This document shows, one piece after another, positions 1-12,086 of a DNA stretch of 64,000 bases. The translations under genes and the position numbers were made by a program. Source of the stretch: Malania oleifera (Eukaryota; Streptophyta; Magnoliopsida; Santalales; Ximeniaceae); assembly GCF_029873635.1 (NCBI RefSeq), contig NC_080418.1, positions 16,701,388 through 16,765,387 of the forward strand, written 5' to 3'. Each line of letters starts with the position of its first letter. The stretch's first letter is position 1. A model generated the notes under the pieces. The model was not told the origin of the DNA, searched no databases, and was given only the letters and a program-made list of their open reading frames with translations.

Positions 1-343
1 TCGAGTGAGTCACCAAGCTCCCGTGTCCAAGCTGTGCACCAATGGTCGCGCATGCGGGGGGAGGTGAAGCCTAGAGGAATGTCGATCCGAATATGCTCCC
101 CAGTACTGTGTAGGTGCTTCTTCAGCTCCTTTTTTTTTGCTATACCACGACATGACCTCATTATCTGCGTCATCTAGGTCGATGCTAAAAGAAGAGTTAA
201 AGAACAATATTTTAATCATACATGTGTACGACCATCAATAGTTTTATTCAAAATCAATTACTTGTAACCTTACCAATGCTGTTGATGATGGTGGGCAACT
301 CACCCTGGGTTTGATCCCCAACTGATGGATCCATGTCTGGTCG
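1..343 (-). pseudogene. Continuation of TNPA-like gene: end of exon 1, intron, start of exon 2
   Basis: On the minus strand the frame from 343 continues DMDPSVGDQTQGELPTIINS to a splice donor (GGTAAGG) near 270. An intron of about 90 bp ends at TTCTTTTAG near 185. The next exon runs off the window; one frame reads EHIRIDIPLGFTSPRMRDHW, resembling the DIPLxFxSW region of TNPA-type proteins. A frameshift or a different splice site is needed to join the pieces. The gene is incomplete here and its identity is inferred mainly from position. Confidence 0.42.
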
Positions 344-1168
344 TGTCATGCCCCAAACTCGCCAAGTGGGGCCCGAGGTGTGATGTGATCCAATCACCTG
401 TGTCTGATACTATAATCTCAATCACGCAGCGAGAAAATTAATAAATATCCTCAATAATATACCAGAGTTCTTTATATATCCCAAAAGTAATATTCTCCAA
501 CATTCAATATTCATAAATATACAATTCAGAAATCATAAATATACTACAGCCCAAAAATATATCCAAGGTTATACCCTCTCACCAAAAATACTATGCCAAT
601 AAACTCAACCCTGAGCTCGCTAAGCTCGATCATGCGGAGGTCCTAAAAAAGATGAAATTCATATCGACAAGACACATTTCAGTAAGACGGAATAGATTAA
701 TACCAGTGTGTGGCTATTATAAGATTTGTGTACAAAATATAATCATCATTTACAAATTAATCCACAATTATGAAATCATTCTCTGTCCGTACTCACACAC
801 ATGCAACATATTTTATTAACGAGAGTTTCCCAAGGATTTAGGTGATTACTCGCCCATACAAGTAGCACCCATTTGCTTTGATACCTTATGCAACCGGGTA
901 TGACTACAATTGAAGCTCATTAGAGCACTCACCTTACTCAGTAAGCTCTCAAGTGGATAGTTTTTCTCATATTCACACACAATCAAACAATTATTTATTA
1001 GTGAAGGTTCTCAAGGATAGGAAAGATTACCCGTCCATACAAGTAGTTTCTCTCTACCCTAATACGTTATGCAGCTCGATATGGCTACATCTAATACCTA
1101 TCAGGGCACTCGCCTTTTTCTGCAAACCCTCAGGCGGAGGGTGTACTTCGCCCCAAATACATATAATA

Positions 1169-1211
<43 letters not shown>

Positions 1212-2926
1212 CATTTATTACTTTACTCTGTGTCTATTTTCTCTATATTATTCATCTTTTCAAGTTCTCAGTTTTCACATTACTTAGTATTCCACATCAC
1301 AAAAGTCTCACTTCCACGTCATCGGGACATTACGTATCGCCGTCCCCTGAGACCTTTCTCAATAATCGTCCCGAGGCGTTACGTCTCGCCGTCCCTCAGG
1401 ACCTTTTCTGTAATTTATATTCACAATCATTTTTCTCATTTTATACATTGGTTAAATTTACAATTATACATTTAGAACTCACTGTCAGATGTATAAACAC
1501 CTTCCCCCCCATAACGGGTTGTACGGCCCGAAGGTTGGACTTAACCTTGGTCGGTCTACCAGAGCTAAATCAACACTACATTCTACAGTCTGTAAGTCAG
1601 ATTGGCTTTCACACATTGGTCTGGACTCCAGGGGAAACTCTACCCTAACAATCAACCATCCCATCTCCACACTCTCCACATGACGTGTGGTGTACAATCT
1701 CTGCCAAAAATCATGCAACGGTACTATGCCTCACTATGGTCCACCACAGTTCTCAGACCATAACTTGCAATTTAACATTCACAATCAACTCTAATTAAAC
1801 AATCACACACAAAAAATATTTCAACGTATTTCAGTATTTCCAACATCTCATAGGCATATCATAATTCATCACAGTGTAATCATTTTACTCATGCCAAATG
1901 ATTTGGAATAATACACATATTTATACGTTTACTAAAAATAAGCCAACCTATGTTCACCATATGTTTTACTGAAAATACACGTTAAATTATCTTCACAATT
2001 TATTCAAAAAAATCCATTTACTTTAATCATTCCATTTTCAAAAATAATAACTAATACCACAACCCTAGGCTCAAAATCTCAATTTAAATGGTTGGCTTCC
2101 AGAACTTGCATGGAAATCATATTTATATACACATATAAATTTCCATTTAATCGGTAAAATATACAAAACTACTAGTTTAATCTACTCCCTTACCTGATTT
2201 TCAGAACTACGCCTGCAGGGATTTAGAAATTATACTCACGGTGTTCACCCAAACCCTGAATTTATAAATCCTAATTTATCAATTCCACCCCAAATAAAAT
2301 ACTATTCTTTTCCACATTTCCTAAACTCATAAACTTCAAATAAATAATTGAATTACCAAAAACCACAAATTTGCTCAATTTCCTAAATCTTACCCTAACC
2401 TTGGATTAGTGCTTGAAAAACCCAATAGAAAAATCCACTCCGCTAGACTTGTACAGAAATGCTCCTAGAACCACGTGATGGTTTCAGATCGCCAGTTAAG
2501 CTGAAGATTTGAAAGAAATTGAGGAGAGGGAGTGACTTTACCTTACCCTAGGAGTGGTGCCTACAACGCTCCTATAAAAAATCCACTCCGGTGAAAATGT
2601 AGGTGGTAAAGAATGGAACCCAACGGTATTTTCTGTTTTTCGATCGACTGAGTATTTGTCGAGAAAATGAGAAGAAAGAGAGGAGTGGTGTGAGGTGAGA
2701 GACGAGAGTAGGAGAAAGTGAAAGATGCTGGAGGCCTACAGGATTTCAATTGAAATCCTGAAGCTTCTAATACTTTTTTTTTATATATATAAACATATAT
2801 AATAATATATTGTATTATATTATATTAATATATTATATTATATTATATAATTTAATTAATAATTATTATTTATTTATTTAACTTTTTTTTTACACTTCTA
2901 TACATATTATTTTCTAGGGCAATACA
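344..2926 (-). mobile_element. Solo LTR (Ty3/gypsy type), 2583 bp, TSD GGTCG
   Basis: On the minus strand the unit runs TGTATTGCCC...GGCATGACA. It is flanked by perfect 5-bp target duplications GGTCG (339-343 and 2927-2931). No primer site or coding region adjoins it, so it is a solo LTR left by recombination. It belongs with the LTRs at 8494-13791 and 9522-12086: all share phrases such as GCCCATACAAGTAG and a TCAGTAAGCTCTCAAG motif. It holds a (TA)n tract near 1175-1207. The open frame at 953-1648 is LTR sequence and not a gene. The insertion splits the CACTA second ORF. Confidence 0.9.
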
Positions 2927-2931
2927 GGTCG

Positions 2932-3051
2932 AGGTCCCAAGGGCTGAGACGGTGATGGTGCCGCCGATCTCGAGGACGTCGGATCATCCTCGGGTGATGA
3001 TGTAGTCGACACACTGGGCTCAACTCTGCCACGACGACCTCCTGGTGCCAT
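2932..3051 (-). pseudogene. N-terminal exon part of second CACTA gene (TNPA-like), split by solo LTR
   Basis: An ATG at 3051 opens MAPGGRRGRVEPS followed by a Ser/Pro/Asp-rich low-complexity leader. It runs in frame to 2932, where the solo LTR target duplication GGTCG begins. The reading frame resumes at 343 on the other side of the LTR. Gly/Arg-rich then Ser/Pro-rich N-termini are common in the second ORF of plant CACTA elements. The same-strand position just downstream of the TNP2 tail supports the assignment. The interruption makes this copy non-functional. Confidence 0.5.
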
Positions 3052-3168
3052 GTCTTCCAAATATTACACAAGTAAATATATGAAGATTGGATATTAGATG
3101 GATGCATAATAAATATATTTTCAGTTATTTACACATGTCAAATGTACAACATAACATGTTTACGCACC

Positions 3169-3600
3169 TTATACATCCTCAATATCTATATCATCCTCAC
3201 TTTCTAGAGTGTCTTCCTCTTTACTATAGTACTCGACCATAGTTTCATCTTCCCCACGAGTTTCATCGTCAATGAAGTCAACGTGTACAGAAGGTTCAAT
3301 TATAATGTCAGCAGTCTCTACGTGTTCTGTCATGACACCAAGCCTATTCAATGATATAGGATCTGCTCCTTCCTCGACAACATTGAAAGCAGATTGCATT
3401 GCTGCACTAACAGATGACTGATCTTCTTGGAAAGCATCATTGCTAACACTCTTCTCCTTATGCGACTTCTTGAATATCATACACACTTCGTGGAGGAATT
3501 GTTTGTGTCACATGCCATTCATCCTTTAATTTTGTATTTTTAAGGTAGAACACTTGTTCTTTGGCGTTGTTAGTACAAAAGGGTCATTTTGATACCATGT
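3169..3600 (-). pseudogene. C-terminal remnant of CACTA TNP2-type transposase ORF
   Basis: The minus-strand frame at about 3570-3490 reads EQVFYLKNTKL, then EWHVTQTIPPRSVYDI. This matches the DUF4216-like segment that ends many plant CACTA transposase ORFs (typical pattern QVFYLxDxKLGxxWHVVQ). A one-base frameshift near 3490 leads into a 105-codon open frame (3486-3169). That frame has an acidic tail ending SEDDIDIEDV and a TAA stop, again typical of TNP2 ORFs. Only about 140 codons remain of a protein that is usually near 1000 residues; the catalytic DDE region is not visible upstream. The second transposase gene starts about 120 bp further on in the same strand, as in En/Spm-type elements. 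Confidence 0.65.
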
Positions 3601-3604
3601 TTTT

Positions 3605-5835
3605 CTCTTAATTAATCCTTTTTGTTTTAATTGAAACTAAAGATTCTTGCATGACAGATATGAATGATAGCTTTCATACTTTTGAAATTGCATAGAAAAT
3701 TAAAGTTAGATATTATCTAAAATAATTTATTTGGTCATTCATACCTGAATTATTGGAATTATTATAATAAATGATATTTAAAATTTCATAAAATAATTCC
3801 ATCCATTATTAGTAATTTCCATAATTTTTTAAAACCAAAATCAAATTTTACATCAGTATCGAAATTTCCATCAAAATTTCGTACTTTTGTAGCCTCAAAA
3901 TTTCACTCAAAATCAAAATTTAAGACCCTAATCCCAGTGTGGTTGTTTGGGATTTTCTATAAATTGACTCCCGACCCCTAAAACAAAAGATATCTTAGTT
4001 AGTAAAGATCAAGTATCCACTTGCTAACCAACTAAATATATTGACGTTTGTCTTCAAAATCTGGTCCAACAATCCATGTATATTCACCTTTATCAACGTT
4101 TATAGAACAAATTATTTACCTACGAGACCGCAATATCCACTATAAGTAGTTTAATGCTTGGATTCTATGTTGCTTCAAATTTGATAATTTATCAACTATA
4201 GTTTGCCAATGGCAGAACAGTTCAATCATTTAACTAGACTTCCAACTACCTCTGAATGACCCTCTCACCAAAAATAGGTTAATACCATTCCTCCCTTATG
4301 GGACTCCACCAACTCATTATCACATTTCCCCATTGTTTCTAGAATTTCTAAAATTTAGTCCCTTGTTTGCATAAAAGAAACATTTGGGCTTCCCTAATTT
4401 AATTTTTTCATTGATTATTTGAATCTAAATTACAAAGAAACAATTTATAATTTTGAAAGTTCACATTTTCTTTTAATCATTTGAGAATGAAGATAACTTG
4501 TTCCGATAGTACAAATCATAAGTTTAAGAGCTATCAGATTTCACATACCAACTAAAAGGGAGGACAATCTACTAAACCCAAGTAGCAATAGCTCTAGGAG
4601 ATTTTAAGTAATGCAATAAAAAGTTCCTTTGCAATAAAAACAGCAAATGATGCAGGAATAAAGGAGAACGCAGTATTAATGATAACTGCAGTAGAGAATC
4701 CGTCCAAATCCTACAAAATTCACAAGAAAATACAAAGTGAATTTTTATACTATGTTTTCATAGTATCTACTTACTTATTTCAAACTCAACACTGTCAATC
4801 TAAAATTCCCAGATGTGAAAAAGATTCCTAGATAGAAAAAAGTAGTGTACAGTCCCTATTTCTATGCACAAGAAAATGACCCACACCTTCTAATATTAAT
4901 TGAACTATAAGTGGAAGTAGAGAGGTAGACAAAAAAGTTATTGATGGTCATGGAGGAAAGTGATTCCTTGGTTGAAGGGATCCTTCCATGACCTCCATTT
5001 TTTTTTTTTTCAAGCAATGATCACTAGCTCTCTGCAATCTCTACAAAATGGTTGAACTTTTCACACTTGGTGAGTTTGAGATATTGAGAAATCAGAATGG
5101 GGATGTTCAACATTGATTCTTGTGGCTGAGAACCTTAATGCATTTTTCTTATTAAATTATTTATTTGCTAGGCCCTTTGTTGTACTTATTTATTTATTTG
5201 CTAAATCACTTGCTGCACATTTTAAACAAAATAAATTTGGGGTTGAGATATATTGTAGATGACTTTATTTTGGACCACAAACCTGGAGGCCCTTCCAAAC
5301 TTTTGCAGGATGAGGCTGAGAATGAAGACAATCTCTTGCTTAAACCTTTAAATTCCAACAACCCATTAGACCCAATAGGCCCTCCCTAGCTCGGCCTAAC
5401 CCACTGAATTTGTGACATAGATAGGAAAAAAGACCAAATGCCAACTGTGGCAGTGCAAAAGGTGTCGTGCGCTCTCCTCCTCCCTCTGTGTTTAAGGTTA
5501 TCAATGGTCAAAATTCTAGCCAAACAAGCAGATCAGATGAAGAAATTTGATCTTGAACAGATGCAGTTCTTCAATAAGTAATGTTTTATTTTACCAAATA
5601 ATTTCAAATTTTTCGAAAAAATAATCCACTTCCTTAATTTTTTAGAGAATATAACAGCATTTTTTTTACTGCTTGCTGGGTTCGCATGGCGTGGATGGTC
5701 CTCATGTTTCACAAACTTATTGATAATAGGGGTAAGTCGGTGCTTGGGATTCACATTAGACAAAAATTGATACTTTTTGTGCATAAACAAAAATAATGTG
5801 TTGCTTGAGCTTCACACTATTCAAAATCAAAACAA
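3605..5835. other. CACTA interior with no recognised gene
   Basis: AT-rich sequence with no long open frame. It contains a short T run near 5000 and some gene-like snippets. One is on the plus strand at 5507-5580 (MVKILAKQADQMKKFDLEQM, closing soon after). Others are minus-strand pieces at 5690-5760. None could be assigned to a family. A complete TNP2 would need about 2-3 kb of coding sequence here and it is absent, so the stretch is best read as introns plus captured or degraded DNA. Confidence 0.5.
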
Positions 5836-5841
5836 ACTTAC

Positions 5842-6082
5842 TTGGCAAGTTGTTGGTGGCAGAGCAAATCTTGAAGAAATCAAAGATGAGGGGCGATTGG
5901 GGCAAGGAGCTGCGGAGGCTGGAGAGATAGATTCTGGTGGAAATGGAGGCTACGATGGTGGATGAACGGTTGAGGCCGTCGTAGGTGGCGTCGAAGGCGT
6001 CGGAGCTTCTCGTGGAAGTGAGGGAGTTTGGGTGGGTTTGGGGGACGAGAGCTTCGCGGGGTGGCGATGGGTTCTGCGCCAT
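5842..6082 (-). pseudogene. Possible captured host first exon inside the CACTA element
   Basis: On the minus strand an ATG at 6082 opens an uninterrupted frame of about 80 codons starting MAQNPSPPREALVPQTHPNS. It ends at a consensus splice donor (CCAA|GTAAGT, donor bases at 5836-5841). The exon and the 100 bp upstream are GC-rich and pyrimidine-rich like a plant 5' UTR plus first exon, unlike the AT-rich surroundings. The inner part reads like a structured protein (for example DAFDATYDGLNRSS, then IYLSSLRSSLPQSPL), but I do not recognise the family. It lies just inside the subterminal repeats, where CACTA elements often carry transduplicated gene pieces. It could instead be a non-standard 5' exon of the transposase. 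No downstream exon was recognised. Confidence 0.45.
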
Positions 6083-6189
6083 TGGATCTGCGTTTCAAAG
6101 GGCGAGGGGCCAGGGCTGCGATGGAGATAAGAGGATCGGTAGGGGAGGAGGGAAATGAGGCTAGGGTTGGGGGAAAACCCGGGTAAAGT

Positions 6190-7185
6190 GTGAAATAATT
6201 TTTTTTTTAAATAAAAGAACTAGTAGTGACGGTTCAGTAAATCGTCACTAATAAAGGGACTAATAGTGACGAAAGTCCAAAACCGTCACCACTACTATGA
6301 AATAATTTTTTTTTTATTTTTTAAAAATAAGAACTAGTAGTGATTAAACCATCACTAATAAGAGACTAATAGTAACGAATATCCAAAACCTTCACTAATG
6401 TTGTGAATTTTTTTTTTTTAAATAAAAGAACTAGTAGTGATGGTTTTCTAAACCGTCACTAATAAGAGACTAATAGTGACAAATGTGCAAAATCGTCACT
6501 AATGTTGTGCAATAAATTTTTTTATTTTTTTAAAATAAAAGAACTAGTAGTGACGGTTCTCTAAATCCTCACTAATAAAGGATTAATAGTGACGAATGTG
6601 CGAAACCATCACTAATGTTGTGAAATAAATTTTTTTATTTTTCATAAATAAAAGAACTATTAGTGACAATTTTCTAAATTGCCACTAATAAAGGATTAAT
6701 AATGACGAATGTACAAGACCGTCCCTAATGCTGTGAAATAAAAAAAATTTATTTTTTTTAAATAAAAGAACTATTAGTGACGGTTCTCTAAACTGTCACT
6801 AATAAGTGACTAATAGTGATGATTTTTTTTAATTTATTAATACAATAATAACAGTGACTGTTTATTAACCGTCATTAGTCAGTCTCTTTTAGTGATGCAT
6901 TGAAATCGTCACTAATATCTCAAGAATCGTCGCTAATATTTTTCCAAGATAGTTTTCGCAAGAAAAGTGGTTTCTCGCGCTTGTTTGAGCGGGGGAAATT
7001 GGTTTTTAGTGAAGGATGAAATTTCGTCACTAAAAATGCAGTATTAGTGACGGATGGAATTTCGTCACTAATACCTAAACTATTAGTGACGGTTTTTCAA
7101 AACCGTCACAAATACTGAACTTTTAGTAACGAAATTTCATGCTTCACTAATACCTCCGTCACTAAAAACCAGTTTTCTTATAGTG
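6190..7185 (-). repeat. CACTA subterminal repeat block and terminal inverted repeat
   Basis: Roughly twenty copies of a TAGTGACGGTT / AACCGTCACTAATA motif occur in both orientations, separated by A/T runs. They end in the terminus TTTTCTTATAGTG at 7185. In CACTA elements such arrays bind the TNPA protein and bring the two ends together. Many copies carry C-to-T or G-to-A changes (for example GTGACG to GTGATG), as expected of methylated, decaying repeats. The facing motifs would also form long hairpins in RNA. Confidence 0.85.
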
Positions 7186-8316
7186 AGATATTATTTGGAT
7201 GGTGGAAATGTGTTTATATATTTATATATATAATTTTTACCGAGTTATAGATATAATAGTTTGATATGAACACGTGAATGAATGGAAATTGAGGAAAATT
7301 TTGGTGTTGGTTGAAGTAATTATGTAAAAAGGCAAAAAGGGGGATGGCAATACAAAGCGCCCCGATCCTCGAAACTTAGGTCCGAGGGCTTGCTGATTTG
7401 AGGGACAGTGATGCGAGACGCTTCTTAGCGAGTACTTGATATGTACAGCTCATGTAAATTGTAGATTTATATGAATGGGGGCAGAGAATAATCGACAAAC
7501 TTCTGAGAATAATTATTATTGTATGATCAAACATGATGTTCAGATGGCTTTATGCCGAATCTAGTTCGGATGACTTTGTGCCAAATTCAGAAATAACAGT
7601 TCTAAACGGAAATATAATAAGGTAGATTTTATACAGAATTGTGAACGTGTCAGATTTTAGACAGAATTGTGAACGTGTCAGATTTTATATGGACTTATGA
7701 AAATGAGATCATGTTACAGTGTTGTTATTATAAATTGTATTATATGGTACTGTATGGCAAGAGTTATGATATGATGATTATGTGTCGGGGTATGATATGA
7801 TGACTATATGCCTACATCTGATATGATGGTTGTATGTCGAGTTATGATACAACGACTTTATGTCGAGACACGACATGATATGTTTTATATGATTATGTGA
7901 ATATGACAGTTTGATGCTGTTTAAGAATATGTTAGACTCTGCATTGATTTGGGAAATGTGAGATGACTATGGGAACTGTTACGTGAAGATTTAGTATAGA
8001 AATTCTGTGTGAAGTCTATACTGATCCTGATAGGAAATATGCTTGGTATAGAAACTCTGTGTGAAGTCTATATTGATGTCGATGAGAAGTTATGCTCAAC
8101 ATAGAAACCCCGTGTAAAGTCTATGCTGATGCTAATGGGAGAATATGCTCAATATAGAAACTCTATGTGAAGTCTATACTGATGTCGATAAGAAGTTATG
8201 CTTAGCATATAAACTCTGTGTGAAGTCTATGCTGATGCTGATGGGAGAATATGTTCAGTATAGAGTTTATTTGTGTGTATAGAAGTGAAAATCATTTTTA
8301 TTATTTGTCATGCATT

Positions 8317-8350
<34 letters not shown>

Positions 8351-8493
8351 TACGTGTAATTACATATGCGACAATGGTTACCTCCACCATAAGTGAGGGT
8401 AATTAATAAAACTGTACTGAATTTTTCCTTAGGGATTGATACATGAGATAGATAGCAAATTTTGAGGATGAAATTCTTTTAAAGATAGGAGAA
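7186..8493 (+). mobile_element. Gypsy remnant: LTR-like debris plus 3' internal end with polypurine tract
   Basis: This contains the phrase GTCCGAGGGCTTGCTGA (near 7381), also found just after an LTR at 17250. Next come short repeats of an ATGATATGATGA type (7750-7865) and a tandem array at 7985-8275. The last 50 bp (GAGGATGAAATTCTTTTAAA, then GATAGGAGAA) match the conserved 3' end of plant gypsy elements, where a polypurine tract abuts the 3' LTR at 8494. No coding sequence remains. The left edge is cut by the CACTA terminus at 7185. Confidence 0.6.
7985..8275 (+). repeat. Tandem array, about 54-bp unit, 5-6 copies
   Basis: The repeated core is TATAGAAACTCTGTGTGAAG followed by TCTATACTGATG. 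Starts are spaced about 52-57 bp (near 7990, 8043, 8099, 8151, 8208, 8260). Related units recur inside the LTR at 12735-12985, so the array is LTR-derived sequence. Confidence 0.75.
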
Positions 8494-9094
8494 TGTAGTA
8501 ACCCAGGAAAAAAAATTATTATTATTGTATTTAATTAATTGAATAAACAAGTAAATATTATTATAATGGTAATAAAATCTTATTGGAATAATATATATAT
8601 ATATATATATACATATATAATATTAATATAATATAATATATGTTATATAAGTAAAGTTACATATATGTTAAGTTAAAGTTTCCTAAACAAGAAACTTGAA
8701 ATGAGAATTGCACAGAGCTTCTCTGCACTCTCTCTCTCCTCACGTCTCTCCGTCAAACGTGCGTCGATCAAAAAATGGAAAATACCCTTGGATTCTATTC
8801 TCGGCCACCAACATTTTAACCGGAGTAGATTTGTCGTAGGAGCATCGTAAGCACCACTCTTGAGATAAGGTAAACTCACTCTCTCTCTTCAATTTCTCCC
8901 CAATCTTCAGCCAAATTGACGATCGGACACCACCGTAGGGTCCCAGCTTCAATTCTGAGCAAGTTAATCAGAGCAAATTTTTTATTTGGGGATCCTAGTC
9001 ATCATTCCAAGGTTAAGGCGAGGAATACAAAATATGTTTGTTGTTTTAAAAAAATTTAATAGATTAAATTGTAGTATTTAATTATTATAGTATT

Positions 9095-9440
9095 TGATGA
9101 TATTAGATTTTTGGAAATATTTCTAGAATTAAATTAAACTGCAGAATTGGATTATATTAGATTTTTGAAAATATTTATGGGATTAAATTAAACTGCAGAA
9201 TTGGGTTATATTAGATTTTTGGAAATATTCTTAGGATTAAATTAAACTGTAAAATTGGATTATATTAGATTTTTGGAAATATTTTTGGGATTAAATTAGA
9301 CTGCAGAATTGGATTATATTAGATTTTTAGAAATATTGCTGGGATTAAATTAAACTGCAAGGATTTGATTAAATTAGATTTTTTTGAATATTTTGGAATT
9401 AAATTAAACTGCGGGGATTTGATCATATTAGTGTTTTTAA
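9095..9440 (+). repeat. Tandem array in LTR, about 54-bp unit, 6 copies
   Basis: The unit contains TTAGATTTTTGGAAATATT followed by GGATTAAATTAAACTGCAG. Core starts fall near 9137, 9190, 9244, 9299, 9351 and 9406. Single divergent units of the same motif occur in the gypsy LTRs near 15890 and 29455, so local amplification happened in this LTR. Confidence 0.75.
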
Positions 9441-9521
9441 ATATGTTAGAAATTAAATTTAAATATAGAAAGTTGATCATACCCGCATTTTTAGAATTTA
9501 ACTAGTTAATGGGAGCGTATG

Positions 9522-11780
9522 TGTAACGCCCCAACCCTCTACGTGAGCCCGAAGTGCTACTAATCCGTTCATTTACCTGATAATCCACATACTAATATCA
9601 TGTACACAGCGAAAAACATAAATATAATCTCAACAAATATAATACCAGAGTTTACTATTTTTATCTATAATCCAAAATAACTATTCATCACCTATGTTCT
9701 CATATATACACATATCTCCAAAAACATTTAGTATTCACAAATACCAGTAGTCATAACTATTCACCTATCTGAAGACTTCAATACATAAAACATAAAATAT
9801 ACCCTTTTCTTTTTCGATTTCCCAAAAATGCTATAAAACCTCGAGCTCTCTAAGCTCGATCTCGAGGAAATCTTGAAAAAGATACATTTATATTCGAGTG
9901 AGACACATCTTAGTAAGGGAATAAACAATATATTAAAACAGTGTGTGGTTAACATGAGTTTATAAATATCATTTTAATAACATTTTCAAAACGTTATCAT
10001 AAACACTAAAATCATTCTCTTAGTCTAATCAAACACGTGCAAAATATTTAACTCCACGAGATTACCCAAGGATAAGGGTGGTTACCTGCCCATACAAGTA
10101 GCATCCCTCTGCTCATACATTTGGCAACCCAAGGGTCGCTACTGAAGCATATCAGGGCACTCACCTTACTCAGTAAGCTCTCAAGTATTAAATTGATCTC
10201 GTATTCACACAATTCAAACAAAGGTTTACCAGCAAAGGCCCCAAAGATAGGGAAATCTACCCGCCCATACAAGTAGGTTCCCTCTACCCTAGTACGTTAT
10301 GCAGCTATTGGCACATCTGAAATTACTAGCGCACTCGCCTTTCTCAGCAAGCCCTCAAGCGAAAAGTACGTCCCACCCAATCGTAACATGTTCTACAAGC
10401 ATAGATACTTCTAGTATCATAATACGCTGTTCTTTATGTCATTATTCAACCATTCAAATATGTTCATGTTCATAATTTTAACATTTCATTTCATTTCACT
10501 TTAAGTGATTCTTTTCCATTTTACATTGTTCACATTTCACATTTCATTTTCATTTCGCTTATTTCCATTTTCATTTCATTTCATTACATACCCAACATCT
10601 TTCAGCTGTTTTACCCAACATCTTTCAGTTGTTTTACCTAGTATTTTCAGTTGTTTTACCCAGCATTTTCAGCTGTTTTACGTAGTATATTTCAGCTATT
10701 TTACCCAACATTTTTCAACTGTTTTACCCAGCATCTTTCAACTGTTTTACTCAATATCTTTCAGCTGTTTTACCCAACATCTTTCAACTGTTTTACCCAA
10801 CATCTTTCAGTTGTTTTACATGATTGTATTAACATACACAAGCAGCATGGTTCATATCATATTTCATTACTAATGCTTTACTTACTTAGTCTGCATCTCA
10901 TACATTTAACATATATTTGTACAGAATTTACATTTACTCATGTCACACAATTTAACAATAAAATTCATACATTACCTGTAAAAAAAGCCAACCAACATTT
11001 AACGTTTATATATTGAAAATACCTTTCATTTCTTATATAATTATCCTGAAATTATTTTCCACTTTCATCAGTTCATTTTCACATATACGTATCTAATAAA
11101 CAGCCCTAAACTTGGAAAAACATAATTTAAATGGTTGGTATTTTAAACTCATACCAAAACATATATACGTATATATAACACAATTCAATTTACATTAAAT
11201 TCATAAAAATTCTAATTTAATATATAGTTTTTCCCTTACCTGGTTTCTTGAATTACGCCAATAGGGATCCCGAAAAATACCTGTGGCACTCACTCGAGCC
11301 CTGAATCAAAAATCCTAATTCTATGAAATTAATCCTAAATAAAATATTATTTTAATATTTTCTAAGCCTATAAATTCTAAATAAATAATTATGCCCTTAA
11401 ATATAGTCAATTTACCAAAATTTTCAAATCTCACTCTCGCTTTGGAGTGGAGCTTAGAAAACCTCAATTGGAAATTTACTCACATCAAAATGACTAGATC
11501 ATGACTAGAACCTCGTGATGGTGCCTGATCGTTGATTTAACAACATATTCAACGAGAAATTAAGAAATTAGAGAAAAGTTGCCTTATCCAGGAATGGTGC
11601 CTACGCCGCTCCCACGACAAATCCGCTCCAGCAGAAATGTTGATAGCGGAGCTAAAAATCCAACGACACTTTCTGTTTCTCGATCGGCGCTCGTTAAGCC
11701 GACGAAATTGAGGAGAGAGAGAGAGGTGGAGAAGGAGAGGCGACGGAAAGATGAGAGAGAGAGAGAGGATTCATATAAAC

Positions 11781-11817
<37 letters not shown>

Positions 11818-12086
11818 TTTAACCATTATATATATATATCATATTATTTATTTAATAAATCAGATTTAATAATACTTAATTAAATAATTAATTAATTGAT
11901 AAATATTTTTTAAATTTTTATTTATTTATTTAATTTAATAATAATTAATTAATTAATAATTACTCTTAACTTCTTTTTTCATAACTATTTCTTTTTACTT
12001 GTTTATTTAATACATTAATTTAATAATGTTTAATTAATTAATTGATTGATAATTTAAATTAATTAATTTTTTTTTGGGTTATTACA
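9522..12086 (-). mobile_element. Solo LTR (Ty3/gypsy type), 2565 bp, TSD GTATG
   Basis: On the minus strand it runs TGTAATAACCC...GGCGTTACA, with perfect flanking duplications GTATG (9517-9521 and 12087-12091). It belongs to the same family as the LTR it interrupts but lies in the opposite orientation. It contains a 22-23-bp array (10599-10822), a GA-rich tract and a (TA)n tract (11786-11815). Open frames at 10505-11016 and 11579-11869 are repeat-driven and not genes. Confidence 0.9.
10599..10822 (-). repeat. 22-23-bp tandem array in solo LTR, about 10 copies
   Basis: The unit on the plus strand is approximately CTGTTTTACCCAACATCTTTC, repeated with small substitutions. It produces two overlapping spurious open frames. 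It lies inside the solo LTR and is absent from the equivalent part of the solo LTR at 344-2926, so the expansion is copy-specific. Confidence 0.8.

Larger units (their letters stand above)
1..7185 (-). mobile_element. CACTA (En/Spm-type) DNA transposon, 5' part, truncated by window start
   Basis: Read on the minus strand the element begins at 7185 with CACTATAAGAAAAC, the typical CACTA terminus. About 1 kb of subterminal repeats follows (6190-7185). Two transposase-like coding remnants lie further in: a TNP2-type C-terminus at 3169-3600 and a second, TNPA-like gene at 1-3051. The opposite terminus is outside the window. A solo LTR (344-2926) was inserted later. The large catalytic part of TNP2 is not visible; a gene-like exon at 5842-6082 and unassigned DNA occupy that space, so this copy looks defective. 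The 3-bp target duplication would include AGA at 7186-7188, but the partner cannot be checked. The class assignment is firm; the autonomous parent is unknown. Confidence 0.82.

Noticed and set aside
953..1648. 231-codon open frame
   Set aside because: It lies wholly inside a solo LTR with a perfect target duplication, spans a (TA)n tract and has low-complexity composition.
10505..11016. Two frames of about 120 codons rich in Phe/Tyr/Gln
   Set aside because: They are readings of a 22-23-bp tandem array in a solo LTR.
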